Source: Linderina pennispora | Taxonomy: Eukaryota; Kickxellomycota; Kickxellomycetes; Kickxellales; Kickxellaceae | Length of the DNA: 64,000 nucleotides | Direction: 5' to 3' | Assembly (NCBI RefSeq): GCF_002104995.1 | Contig: NW_024468251.1 | Span: 682,001-746,000 of the forward strand | Shown here: one piece after another, positions 10,263-21,390 of the stretch | Layout: each line of letters begins with the position of its first letter | Numbering within the stretch: the stretch's first letter is position 1 | Program-made: the position numbers and the translations under genes | Notes under the pieces: generated by a model | The model's database searches: none | Told to the model about the DNA's origin: nothing | The model's input: the letters and a program-made list of their open reading frames with translations, nothing else

Positions 10263-12806
10263 ATGCCGCTCCAAATTTCTCAGCTCCCGCACAAGGAGCA
10301 GACGCTGTTCCGATCAGCTCTGGTAAGAAACTCATTCGACAAGCTTCTGGCGCCTGCTGCAAGCCCTATATGCCCCACCCTCCCACTAACCGAAAAGACT
10401 ATTCCCATGTGTAGAAGCTGTTTGAGGTTAGACAATACAAGAAGGGGTTGAAGACCGTCGAGCAGATCCTGAAAAAGTTCCCGCAACACGGCGAGTCGCA
10501 CGCAGTGAAGGGTCTGTTTTTGGCCAATCTCGATCGCAAGGACGAGGGCTATGCGAGTCTGAGAAAGGGCCTGGAAATCGACCCCAACAGCTCGCTGTGC
10601 TGGCAGATCAGCGGCCTGGTGCACCGCCTCGACGCCAACTACGTCGAGTCGTCCAAGAGCTTCGCCAATGCCTTGAAGACCGATTCGGAGAACATTCAGA
10701 TCCTGCGCGATCTGGCCCAGATGCAGGTCCAGCTGCGCCAGTTCGACCAGCTGGTTGAGACGCGGCTGAAACTGGTCAAGGTCAACCCGGGTGACCCCAT
10801 GTTCTGGCTCGGGCTGGCCGTGGCCCACCAGATGAACAAGCGGTACGATCTGGCCATCAAGGCCTGGATACCAGCAAGTGGAAGCTCAACGTGGCTGCCA
10901 TGCTGAGCAAGTCTGAGTTCAGTGAGCTGCTTCTGTACAAGAACTGGCTGATGGAGCTCAACGGCGACTATAACGACGCCCTGGACAACCTGAAGGAGAT
11001 CCACAGCCGCATTGTCGACATTACCGCGTGGAAGGTCCAGAAGGCCAGGCTGCTGCTCCAGGTCGGCCGCAAGGAGGTCGCTGCTGCTGCCTACCAGGAT
11101 CTGATCGAGCGCAACCCGGACAATAACGAGTATGTGCGTGGGTATCTGTCCTGCAATGGCCTGGATCTGGCCAACTCGGCCGACCACTCCGCCATCATCG
11201 AGGTCCTGGAAATGCTGGAGGAGCAGTTCCCGCGCTCCAACTCGCTCAAATTCCTGCCACTGACCTTCTGCGAAGGCGATAACTTTGCTCGTGCTGCCGA
11301 CAAGATGGCCAAGCATGCGCTGCGCAAGGGCATCCCATCGCTATTCACCAGCTTCAAGAGCCTCTACAACGACGCAGCCAAGAGCAAGGCACTCGAGGAT
11401 CTCTTTGAAAAGTACCACGGCGCGATCAGCAGCTCGAAGCGCTTCGACAACTCGACCGCGGATGAGCCCGAATCGGCCTTGGTCTGGATCCTGTTCTACC
11501 TGGCCCAGCACTTTGACTACCACACTGACTACGAGCGTGCGCTGAGCTACATTGAAATGGCCATCTCCAAGTCGCCCGAGACCGTCGAGCTGTTTATGGT
11601 CAAGGCCAAGATTCTCAAGCATGCCGGCGACACGCAGAGCGCGCGCGACACGATGGACGTAGCCCGACAGATGGACATCAAGGACCGCTTTGTCAACTCG
11701 AAGACTGTCAAGTACATGCTGCGCAACAGCGAGGTCGACGAGGCAGAGAAGACCATGGTGATGTTTGTGCGCGAGGACGCGCCGCACAAGATCCAGGAGA
11801 TCGTCGACATGCAGGCGATCTGGTACATGCAGGAGCGCGGCGATGCCTACAACCGGCTGGGCGATCTGGGCCGTGCGCTCAAGCAGTACCACCAGGTGCA
11901 GGTGTCGTTCGACGCGTATTACAACGACCAGTTTGACTTCCACCAGTACTCGCTACGCAAATTCACCATGCGCTCATACGTCGACATCCTTGCAGTGGGA
12001 GGACACTCTGTACTCACACCCGGTTTACACTGCCTCGGCCCACGCCGCCATCAAGTGCTACCTGGAGCTCTATGACCGCAGGCTGGCTGGCAATGCATTC
12101 AAGCCGATCCCGGCCTCAGACGAGAACAAGCGTGTGACGCGCAACGGCACATCCAAGCAGGGCAACCACACCCTATCCGCTGGCGTCGGCGAGGCCAAGC
12201 CGGCGGCTGTCGACAAGGACCCGAGCGGGTCCGAGTACGTCGAATCCGCAGACCTGCTGGCCGACGGGCTGAAGTTTGTCGAAGCGCTGGAGAAATTTGC
12301 TGGCGACCAGCCGCAGACCCATCTGTCGGCATTTGAGGTGCATCTGCGCATGAACAAGTACTTCCTTGTGCTCAAGGCGATCAACGCGCTGAAGACAGCC
12401 GACCCCGCCCACCCGGCCCTGATCCCGTGCGTACTGCGCATGCAGGATGCGCTGGCCAAGGACGACAAGTTTGCGGCGCCCATGAAGGTTGCGCTGAATG
12501 CACAGCTGGCCTAAGAGCTACGGTGCCTTGAGCGGCCTCGACACCTACATGACCGAAAACGCTGCGTCGCTGCCCCACGTGCTGGCCGCTTGCCATGCCC
12601 TGCTGGCCATGGACGCTAATGCGAACAAGGAACGCGTCAAGGCTGCCATGCTGTCGGCTGCGGCTCCGGAATTCGGCAGCGCTCGTACTATTGAAAGCCT
12701 GCTGGCCGCCAAGGCACTGGCGATCAAGGCTGGGGCTGAGCCGAGCGATATCGACAAGTTTGCGGTGGCTGCCAAGCAAGTATACCCGATGTCTAGCTGC
12801 TTCTAA
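10263..12806 (+). CDS. NAA15: NatA N-terminal acetyltransferase auxiliary subunit NAA15
   Basis: Naa15 (Nat1) is the TPR scaffold that anchors the NatA complex to ribosomes for co-translational N-terminal acetylation. Exon 1 (10263-10322) encodes MPLQISQLPHKEQTLFRSAL; after an intron to 10414, exon 2 continues KLFEVRQYKKGLKTVEQILK. Repeats include HGESHAVKGLFLANLDRKDE, the counterpart of human '[20 protein letters not shown]', and QILRDLAQMQVQLRQFDQLV. The conserved C-terminal domain has QFDFHQYSLRKFTMRSYVDI. The frame breaks near 10865 (one C apparently missing from GCCCTGG), near 11990, and at 12512 (removing one T restores NAQLAKSYGALSGLD). The total is about 830 residues, normal for the family. 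Confidence 0.93.
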
Positions 12807-13067
12807 TTTGGCTTCGTGAAAACTACAAAACAAACCATTTACCACACAATCCCAATACACGTTCAGATGATGCCTGCATGGGCAAAGGTACGCCTGGTTA
12901 ACTATTGAACACCGCAGAATGATAGGGCAGTCAGTCGCAGCAACATCTAGCTTGAGAAATGACTTCTCCACTGGCTCATGATCTGCATCCCCAATATTTA
13001 GTGGGAGCTCTTCAAGCTGGAAGACACTCGACTTTTTTTGCGCAGCCATAGTTCATGACAGCTTGCC
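12807..13067. other. Intergenic region upstream of orphan gene A
   Basis: No gene is seen here. It contains a TTTGCGCAGCCA motif (13037-13050) that recurs at the same relative place upstream of orphan gene B, just before the TATA box. Confidence 0.5.
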
Positions 13068-13074
13068 TATAAAA
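13068..13074 (+). promoter_or_regulatory. TATA box of orphan gene A
   Basis: TATAAAA (in cctATAAAAGGCGCC context) lies 77 bases before the ATG at 13151. The same spacing and flanks recur in the duplicate copy at 14526. Confidence 0.65.
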
Positions 13075-13150
13075 GGCGCCTCAGCCCCAGCTTGCTTGCC
13101 ATTCTTTCCTTATCCCCGCACCTGTCTGGCTCGATTCTTTTTATTTTAAA

Positions 13151-14291
13151 ATGTCCACTGGACCCAGGCTCCGTGCCTACATCCCGAAACATATCATCCA
13201 GGATGGACATTGTCAAGTGCTTCGCCGATTCGATCACCGAGTTTGTCAGTGTTGAAACAGAGCAGGAAGCTGTGATGCGTGAGGCAGCTAGCGAGAAACC
13301 GTTTTTTGTCTTTGAGAAGGACTATTTCACTGCGTATAACTCGCCAGAGGGAACTGTCAAGTGCAGCTACTGGTCCCGGAACAGGATCACGCAAGATATC
13401 CTCTACCCGCAATCCCTATCATGGCAGAAATTGCTTTGCGAGCAGGATGGACTGAAGGTATATCCTGAGCCACCAGGCCTGTGCTTTCTCCCAAGTGATG
13501 GCACTTGTGATGCCAGTTTAACTCTGAGATCCAACAACATTTCGGTTTACTATAACGATATCGACATCGAGCAATTCGTTCAAACTGTCAAGAAGATGGC
13601 CGCCTGCCAGCAGGGATTCTTTTTCGTTGCGCATAACGACAAGTTCGAATGCGTTGAGGCCGGAGAATACAAACAACAGGGTGGATGTTAGCGCTGATAA
13701 TGTTGGCTACTACACGCAGTGGTTTTCAAAGGATCTGACGCGTATCGAGAAGCGCATGAAGCATGTGACGTTTTATGAAGGAGAATTGGCTTAAGCGTCT
13801 GCCCAATGGACAGTTCAGGCTCAAAGACTACCAGGGAAACGAGGTTCTTGATGGCGAGCACTTTCGACTGGTCCGAAACCTCGCTAGTTACTATGCGTTT
13901 TATGCGGGTGAGGAGCGGTATGATGACGATGGCGAATTTGATTATAAAGGAGTCGGCGCAAGTGCCAGTATGATTTGTTTACACCCCTAGGCTTGACGAC
14001 ATCTTTATATGCAGGATCATCGACGATACTGTATATCTCATGTGCGATGGCGAATATCTCTGCTACCTGAGCAGCGAATGCCCAGGGATATCAACCAAGC
14101 CAGAGCTTCCTGAAAAGCATGAGAGGTTACATATGGAATTCGACGGAAATGCGCTTATTTTCTCGCGGTGGAGCGAATTTGGATATGCCTATGAAGACTG
14201 GGTTGATCATAGAGGCTACACATCATTTCCATGTGTAGATGAGGAAGAATATTACAATGCTCGTATGAAACTATACATTGTCAAAGATTAA
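13151..14291 (+). CDS. Orphan gene A, first copy of a tandem pair, interrupted frame
   Basis: I do not recognise this family. The 5' end is set by alignment to copy B: ATG 13151 follows TATTTTAAA in both. The first ~35 codons lie in another frame than the following block (TEQEAVMREAASEKPFFVFE, KDYFTAYNSPEGTVKCSYW). The block continues IEQFVQTVKKMAACQQGFFF and VAHNDKFECVE. The frame then shifts to NTNNRVDVSADNVGYYTQWF and, after another shift, to WLKRLPNGQFRLKDYQGNEV. A possible short intron (about 13960-14014, ending TATGCAG) leads to the C-terminal part (DTVYLMCDGEYLCYLSSECP ... YYNARMKLYIVKD). The product is rich in Tyr/Phe and acidic residues, with no membrane span or signal peptide evident. 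It may be a living gene with errors or an old pseudogene. Confidence 0.5.
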
Positions 14292-14525
14292 GATATAAAA
14301 CAATCTTTAATACACCAGTTCTGCTGCATAATGGATGAAGTCCCAATATACTCCGCTGGAAGATGATCATATGCCTGTGCTCTTGGGCCAATTGAAAGCG
14401 ATTTTTCGGAATCTGAGCGAGCATGTACATTCCATAAGATTTTGACCTGTATCCCTGGATTATTAAGGAGGGAATCCAAATTGAAAGCAATGTCCTTTGC
14501 GCAGCCACGATTCTGACTTTTCAGC

Positions 14526-14533
14526 TATAAAAA
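14526..14533 (+). promoter_or_regulatory. TATA box of orphan gene B
   Basis: TATAAAAA lies 78 bases before ATG 14611, in a promoter clearly duplicated from that of gene A (shared TTTGCGCAGCCA about 20 bases upstream; shared CGATTCTTT...TATTTTAAA before the ATG). Confidence 0.65.
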
Positions 14534-14610
14534 GGCATCCTAGCTCCTGCCCACCTTCCCTATTTTCATTATCACGACATCGTTCTTCTTCGATTCTTTC
14601 CTATTTTAAA

Positions 14611-15800
14611 ATGCCTACCAGCTTGAATTTCCGCCGTGTACATCCTGAAACATGTCAACTAGGGCAACATTGTCACATGTACCATGTCGATAAGGACATC
14701 GAACTCATCGGCGTTGGGACGAAGCAGGAGGCTGTGGAGCACGAGACGGCTAATTCGCCCCTGTCCTTCGCCTACGAAAAGGATCATTTCCTCATCTACA
14801 ACTCACCGGAAGGAGCCATCAAGGGCAACTACTCGTCCTGGAACAGTATTGCAAAGCACCTCAGCAACACTAATATCCAATACTGGCACAGCTGTATTCG
14901 TGAGCACAATGGGCGTAAGGTATATATTGGATCGCCAATCTTGCACCTTCTCCAATCGGGCGTTACTTTTGGTGACCATAGTCACCCTGTTGTGAATAAC
15001 ACGGCTGTAACTTTCTACACCACCATCAACTTCGAGCAATTCGCCCAGACTACCAAGAAAATCGCCAGGTGCCATCAGGAGTTTTTTGTCATAGCGCATG
15101 ACAATGATTTCGAATGCGCTGAGACGGTATAATACGAGCAACAGAGCAGTATACAGCTGCGGCAATACCGCTTACTATACCTCAAGGATCTTGAACGGCC
15201 CAGCCTTTATTGCAAGGCGCATGGAATTTGGCCGACTTTTGAAAGGACCATTCTTTCAAGCGCCTACCAAACAGGCAATTCAAGCCCAAAGATTACCTCG
15301 GAAACAAGCAACCTGATGGCGAACCGGTCCGACCCACTTGAGATATAGAACACCACCACTCATAGTATTCCAAGCGAGGATCATAATGACGGCAGTGGGG
15401 ACGGCGGCAACGACCACAGCAACTATGAACCAGAGTACAAAGAAATCAACGATGAGCTGCAGATTTTTGATGATACATTCTAGTGATGATGCACTCTGGT
15501 GATGATGCCATAGTTACTTGCGAAACCATTGGTGACACTGTCCATCTCAAGTATGGTGACAAGTACGTCCATTATCTAAAAGAAAGCCAAAATTCTATAG
15601 AGCCTACTATTGATATTCTTGAAAAACATGAGTGGCCCATATAGAGTACGACGGACACGCCCTGGTATTCTCTTGTTGAGACATATTTGGCTATGCCTAT
15701 GAGCATTGATTTGATCATCGAGGGTATATATCCTTTGCATTTGCAGATAGGGATGGATCCTTATGATGGCCGTTTGGAACTGTATCTAGTTAAAGTTCAA
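14611..15800 (+). pseudogene. Orphan gene B, decayed second copy of the tandem pair
   Basis: The 5' half is open (14611-15132): MPTSLNFRRVHPETCQLGQH, then TKQEAVEHETANSPLSFAYE and KDHFLIYNSPEGAIKGNYSS, ending FFVIAHDNDFECAE. These align block by block with gene A (KDYFTAYNSPEGTVKC, FVAHNDKFECVE). Beyond that the similarity continues in broken frames: NTSNRAVYSCGNTAYYT against NTNNRVDVSADNVGYYT, and KRLPNRQFKPKDY-type sequence near 15260 against gene A's KRLPNGQFRLKDY, then DTVHLKYGDKYVHYL near 15550 against DTVYLMCDGEYLCYL. Stops and frameshifts in the 3' half mark it as a pseudogene or truncated gene. The shared frame break after FEC(V/A)E is present in both copies. Confidence 0.6.
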
Positions 15801-16222
15801 CGTTTCTACAATACACAATGGCATCAGGTCTAACTCTGGCCTAAGTAAATAGCTGACATGCATAGGATGAGGTAGATGTCACTGCTGGTGGTTCGGAATT
15901 GCTTGTAGTAATGTCACAGGCACGATTTCCCTGCAGTGGTAGATGTCATGTCACATGTATGTATGTCAAGAAATTAAGAGGTTATGAAACTAGAGATGAC
16001 GGGTAAACGAGGTAAGGGAATGGTCGGTTGGTGATGGAAATGGGATGTGGGTAGCGTAATTGGGGTATAGGGATGGAAAGGGTATTAGCGAGTGCGGGTT
16101 GAGGGAAAGGAGGAGAGGAATGGGTGGCGGATGATTAGGAAAGGGGGTGGATATGAACTAACAACAACAATAACAGTACGGGGAAGGGGTCTACAGCTTA
16201 ATCGTACGTGGGTCGATGCAGC
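15801..16222. other. AT-rich gap before the small secreted gene
   Basis: G- and A-rich sequence with GGGTRG-type runs (15990-16140). It is probably the 3' flank of the minus-strand secreted gene. No gene is seen. Confidence 0.4.
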
Positions 16223-16898
16223 TTAAGCGTAGACAGGCGTCTCACAGTCGACGGCGCCCGCATAAGGGACTCCAGCAGCATACGGGACCTGTTGGACGTT
16301 CTCCTGGACAACCTGGACAACAGGGTGGACATTGGTTGCGACAACCTGTGCTGCCTGCTGCTGGACAGTGACGACATTGTACGCAACCTGGTTGACCTGC
16401 TGCGTGGCAGTAACAACCTGCTGCACAACCTGCTGCTGGTACTGCGTCTCGACCACCTGCACTGTGGGCGTGACAGTCTCGGTGACCCACAGTGTCTGGA
16501 TCTCATCAACCGTGACCGTGGCGGGGGGCGGGCACACGTACATTTGCGTGACCTGATACAGCTCGGTGGTGTCTTCAGCAATGCCCGCCATCTGCACGTT
16601 CGTGACAGTCTCTTGGATCTGCTGCACGTTGGTCTGCACCTCGTACACCGTGTTGACTGCAACCACCGTGTTGACGATGTTGGCCACGACGGTCTGCACG
16701 TATGGCGTCACGACTGGCTCGCACGGGGACTCTCCCTCCAAAACAACCGTTGTGGTCTCGTCATCGCCCGCATAGGGCGCTGTTGCCGCAGGGTAGTCGT
16801 CGCCCGCATCAGCATACACGTCCGCTGTGGGCGTGGGCTTGCTGGCGATGGGCGAGACCGAGGAGTGCGGCAATGACGAAGATCGAAAAGCTACGCAT
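16223..16898 (-). CDS. Small secreted Val/Thr/Gln-rich protein
   Basis: ATG 16898 opens a typical secretion signal (MRSFSIFVIAALLGLA). The frame then shifts by one base around 16840-16860 into the long frame that carries the mature protein (SKPTPTADVYADAGDDYPAA). The rest is built of short imperfect Val-Thr-Asn/Gln segments such as NIVNTVVAVNTVYEVQTNVQ and TVTPTVQVVETQYQQQVVQQ, ending DCETPVYA. About 220 residues, with few cysteines. No enzymatic motif is visible. The TVTE/TVQ pattern resembles the C-terminal half of the large secreted protein at 58.7-61.2 kb, so a wall or surface role is plausible, but this is inference. Confidence 0.65.
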
Positions 16899-17047
16899 TT
16901 TAATGGTGAACTTGATTTCGGTGGTATTAAGGTATTAAAATGAGTACCAGTTGTCGGGGAAGGAGAAGAGGGGAGGGAGGGAGGGGTGTATCAGTTGTTG
17001 TTGCTGTTGTGCATAAAGGTACTTTAGGGGCCGGACATGTGTGGCCG

Positions 17048-17054
17048 TTTTATA
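17048..17054 (-). promoter_or_regulatory. TATA box upstream of the small secreted gene
   Basis: TATAAAA on the minus strand, 150 bases upstream of ATG 16898. Confidence 0.45.
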
Positions 17055-17658
17055 CGCACATCCCGGTGTTCATATTCCGTGCTATGCATCGGCCAGCCGA
17101 GGGTCTAGCCCCTAGTATGAAATGCATGTGTTTCATGGAAATGAAAGAGCCTGGCTTCCGACACCCACTATTGCAGATCTGGCCATTGCTGGCATGGTGT
17201 GTAGGGACTAGGCTGTCGTGAGCGCCTGCTCATTGTCTATACACTCGAGTCGATCCCAGCGAGTATCACACACGAGCATGTCGCAGCTGATCTGCTAGGC
17301 ACCGGCCGAACAATATAAGGTGCTTCCAGACAATGGCTACGCCTCGTTGTTGATAAATATTCATTGACCAAAATTAACGGAGGGTTAGAAAACACAAGAG
17401 TTAGAAAAACACAGGAAAGAGAGGGTGGCAGCTATAACAGAAACGCAGGAGCAGGGTGCTGAGAGAAGGAGTGATGCGTATATGAAATCCAGAAGGGGTG
17501 TGGGGAACAGGAATGCCAGCCGTCGACGGCATGACACATGGGCGGCATGTCAAACAAGCCGCGGAGGCTTTGTGCCTTGCAACAAATGGTCCGGGCGGTA
17601 AGGATGACATCCATTGCCATCCCAGATACCGCGCACACAAAGCGTACAGTGCAGCTAT
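17055..17658. other. Intergenic region
   Basis: Lies between the secreted gene's promoter and the 3' end of the UBL3-like gene. Nothing supportable is seen. Confidence 0.4.
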
Positions 17659-18591
17659 TTAGAGGATAGTGCATGTGCACTTTGGCGCCTTGTCGATGTC
17701 CTTCTTGGCTACAGACAGGCGTAAAAAAGGGCATGTGAGAAATAATGTCAAGTCGCCGCAGACTGCATCCTGAGACAGCCAGGCGTACAGGTGATTACCA
17801 GGGATTTGCGCTGTAGCTCCATATTTCGACATACCTGTTTTCTCTGGTGCGGCCGATGCTTTGATTGTCAGGTGGACGGTCGTATTGCCGGGCTGCAGTT
17901 TGCTCTCTACAATCGAAGGACAACAGAGGATGAGTTGCATGGAGCGAGATGGTGCAAGAGCAATCAGCTGCTGTTGCGCCGATTATGAAGAGCCTGGGAA
18001 GCACCCCATTGCCTGATGCGCTGCTTGCTGCATTCGAGGTGCACTGTACAGAAGCAAGCCGGCCACTGGGTGGGAGATTGACAATGAAGAAGACAACACA
18101 CCGCTTAGGCCTGGCAATAGGTCGGGGACACTACCGCAGCCCACAGGGACGCTGGCATGAAAAGCGAGTCTGCCTATTGCTCCTCATGGCGCAAGTTGTC
18201 CGACAGTGTCCAACCCCTTTCCTGGCAAGCAAACAGGGAGCTCCCTCAGTGATAGAAACAACTTACCTGCCAGCGTGTCACCGTCCTCTAGAAAATGGCC
18301 CAGGTACACTATCCGCAGGTTGCCGGGCCCGGCCGGCTTCGCATCAAAGTCCTTGGGCCAGCTCCGGAGCAGCGTCTCCTTCACCGACAGCACTGTGTCC
18401 TCGGGCTTGAACGTCAGCGACACTCGCGCGCTCGACACCATGAGCAGGGTTAGGTGAATGTCCGTGCCCACAGGTGCGCCGCTCATTGAGCTGCTCTCGC
18501 TGGTCCGGCCTGCTGCAGTGCCCGACTCCAATGGCTGCGCGTCATTGGCAGCGGCATTGACGGCCAGTGGGGTGTTCTCTGCGCTCGACAT
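17659..18591 (-). CDS. UBL3: UBL3/MUB-type membrane-anchored ubiquitin-fold protein with CAAX box
   Basis: UBL3/MUB proteins are ubiquitin-fold proteins tethered to the plasma membrane by a C-terminal prenyl group; they recruit E2 enzymes or sort proteins into extracellular vesicles. Three exons (18591-18267, 17906-17835, 17708-17659) join in phase to 148 residues. A Ser/Ala-rich N-terminus is followed by the ubiquitin fold: DIHLTLLMVSSARVSLTFKP, LLRSWPKDFDAKPAGPGNLR and IVYLGHFLEDGDTLA, matching 'NWP.DW......LRLIYQGRFL' of UBL3, then LQPGNTTVHLTIKA. The end, KAPKCTCTIL, is a CAAX box (Cys-Thr-Ile-Leu, Leu favouring geranylgeranylation) with a second upstream cysteine. All splice sites are GT-AG with GTAAGT or GTATGT donors. 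Confidence 0.87.
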
Positions 18592-19348
18592 CTCTCTAAT
18601 TGTATGAAAATAATGTGAAAAATATACGAAATGAAAAGGGAAAGAGAAAAGTCTCGTTAATATTTTGCGAGTTGAAATAGAGTGTGATGGTGGGAAAGGG
18701 AGAGGAGGATGAGGGATACAGGTGCATTTTTCATGGAGCGGGCGCAGTGTTGTTATTTTCCACGCGAGGGAATACGGAGCTTGTATTTCTGACGCCTGCG
18801 TGCACAGCCCCTTCCCTGCTCGACAGGATGCTGCTGGAAGGGCCAGGTTACCTTAACGAGGGGCTAATGGCATTGGCATAATGGCGGGTAATACCGCTTG
18901 CGATATGTGTGCCGCCGGAATCCCCAGCGCATAAGCCTGCAACAGGCTAGGAAAACAGTGAGCCAGCACAGGAATCAAATTAGCGGATCTGTCTATGCTG
19001 TGGCTGGCATGTAGAAGATGTGCAGGCAGGAAGCGCAGGTGCGATTACTTGTGCCAGGGCTACCTGTCCGGCTGGTGTATATCCGCCGCTCGGCTGCTGG
19101 ATACCGGATACCAGTGCACAGACGTGTATATGACAAGGATATCTGCTAATTGTCCCCTACCATCACAAAATGATGTGATCTGATCTAATCTGCGAAGGGC
19201 GGGGATCTTTCGAGAAGCTCGATCGCTAAACACAGAGGTGATGTGTCTGGCCCTGACGCCCAGCAACGCGGGTGCTTCTTCACCTTTCTACCCATTTTCA
19301 TTTTTCAAATACCGCCAAAAGGACACTTTCATTTGCCAGTCATTTGCC
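18592..19348. other. Divergent intergenic region UBL3-like/STI1
   Basis: This 757-base gap contains the HSE-like site at 19209-19221 and a short direct repeat of TGATCTGATCTAATCTG type near 19172-19192. No gene is seen. Confidence 0.45.
19209..19221 (+). promoter_or_regulatory. Heat-shock-element-like site upstream of STI1
   Basis: TTCgaGAAgcTCG is two perfect alternating nTTCn/nGAAn units and a third with one mismatch, 128 bases upstream of the STI1 start. STI1 is a known HSF1 target in other fungi; binding here is inferred. Confidence 0.45.
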
Positions 19349-21185
19349 ATGTCTACGGTAAGTATTACACGATAACCAGCAGCAGCAAGAGCATGCAGCA
19401 TGCACGCACCCAACACCAACTGTTGCTAACTGCGCTTGCCATGTAGTCCGACGAGCTCAAGTCACTTGGAAACAAGGCCTTCGCCGCAGGTAGCCACGAG
19501 GAGGCTATCAACCATTTCACAAAGGCCATTGAAATTGACCCGACAAACCATGTTCTGTACTCGAACCGGTCCGCCTCACTCGCCTCGCTGAAGCGGTACG
19601 CCGAGGCGCTGAAGGACGCAGAGAAGACGGTCGAGATCAAGCCGGACTGGGCCAAGGGCTACGGCCGCAAGGGTGCTGCTCTGTTTGGCCTGCGCAAGTA
19701 CGGCGCGGCCGTGGCCACGTACGAGGAGGGTCTGAAGCACGACCCGTCAAATGCGATGCTGCAGAAGGGTCTGCGCGATACCGAGGCTGAGCTGAAGCAG
19801 GAGGCTGAGGGCCTAGGGTTCGGCGACGTTGCGGCCAAGATGTCCAGTGCGTTCCAGGGCGATGTCCTGGCGAAGATCGCTGCTGACCCGAAGCTCTCGC
19901 CTTTCCTGGCCCAGCCCGACTACGTGCAGAAGGTGCAGGCGATCCAGGCTGATCCGAACAAGCTGCAGGAGTATGCCTCTGACCAGCGCATCACCATGAC
20001 TCTGTTCTCGCTCATTGGCATGGGTGACATTCTGAGCAACATGCCCCCTGCTGATGCTTCGGAGCCCGCGGCGCAGCCAGAGAAGATGGATGTTGACGAG
20101 CCCAAGAAGCAGGCGACACCCGAGCCCAAGAAGCCCGAGCCCGTCGTTGAGGATGAGCCCATGTCTGAGGACGAGGACTCGAAGGAGCAGGCAGCCAAGA
20201 AGGCCGAGGCGGCCAAGGCCAAGGCGCAGGGTAATGATGCCTACAAGAAGCGCCAGTTTGACGCTGCGCTGGAGCACTACGCCAAGGCCATTGAGCTCGA
20301 CTCGACTGGATATCACTTTCTACAACAACAAGGCGGCGGTGTACTTTGAGATGGGCAAGTATGACGAATGCATTGAGACCGCCAACGAGGCGGTCGAGGT
20401 TGGCCGCGAGCACCGTGCCGACTACAAGCACATTGCCAAGGCTCTGGGACGTATCGGCACTGCGTACAGCAAGAAGGGCGACCTGGACAATGCGATCACG
20501 TACTTCAACAAGTCGCTGACTGAGCACCGCACTGCCGACATCCTGACAAAGCTGCGCACGGCTGAGAAGACCAAGAAGCAGCAGGAGGCCGAGGCTTACC
20601 TCGACGAGGACAGGTCGAACGAGGCGCGCGAGAAGGGCAATGCGCTGTTCAAGGACGGCAAATACGCCGAGGCTCAGAAGGAGTATACCGAGGCTATCAA
20701 GCGTAACCCGAAGGATGCGCGCAACTACTCGAACCGCGCGGCCTGCCTGACCAAGCTGCTTGCCATCCCCGACGCACTCAAGGACTGCGACACGTGCCTG
20801 GAGATCGACCCGGACTTCATCAAGGCGTACACGCGCAAGGCCAACGCGCAGTTCCTGATGCGCGACTATGCCGAGGCTCTGGACACGCTGGATGCGGCCA
20901 AGGAGAAGGACACGGAGCACAAGCACACGGCCGAGGTCGAGCAGCTCACAGTCAAGTGCTACAGCGCTATTAGCGAGCAGAACGCCAACCTCAAGCCCGA
21001 GGAGGCCCTGAAGCGCGCCCAGGCGAACCCCAAGATCGCCGGACTGCTGTCTGATCCGGTCATGCAGAGCATTCTGCAGCAGATGCAGGACGACCCTCGT
21101 GCTGCCCGTGAGCATCCTCAAGAACCCGGCTGTTGCCAGCAACCTGCGCAAGCTTATGGCGGCCGGTATTGTGCGGATGGGCTAA
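19349..21185 (+). CDS. STI1: Hsp70-Hsp90 organising co-chaperone Sti1/HOP
   Basis: Sti1 bridges Hsp70 and Hsp90 through three TPR domains and two DP domains. Exon 1 (19349-19357) encodes only Met-Ser-Thr; exon 2 starts at 19447 with SDELKSLGNKAFAAGSHEEA. TPR1 includes HVLYSNRSASLASLKRYAEA; DP1 follows (LAQPDYVQKVQAIQADPNKL), then an acidic linker (PEPVVEDEPMSEDEDSKEQ). TPR2A has FYNNKAAVYFEMGKYDECIE, and TPR2B has NYSNRAACLTKLLAIPDALK. DP2 (PVMQSILQQMQDDPRAAREH) ends the protein with NLRKLMAAGIVRMG. Frame changes lie near 20310 and at 21116-21117, where removing one C from CATCCTC restores the normal C-terminus. About 580 residues, the family size. Confidence 0.95.
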
Positions 21186-21390
21186 GTGCCGTTTCTCGTT
21201 TCTCGTTTCTTTGAAGGATATCCAATAGCAAAGGCTGAAGACACTTTGTGAGCAGCATCACAAGTGCCAGCTTGCAAACGCTGGACGCTTTTTTGTTTTG
21301 CCATAGTAATGCTCTTCCTTGGCTTGGAAGCTGTAGCTGCATTGTGAATTCTGCTATCAAAGTGAATACATTGATTACATATTACAACAC

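Noticed and set aside
20012-21151. 379-codon minus-strand Leu/Arg/Val-rich frame
   Set aside because: Antisense shadow of STI1.
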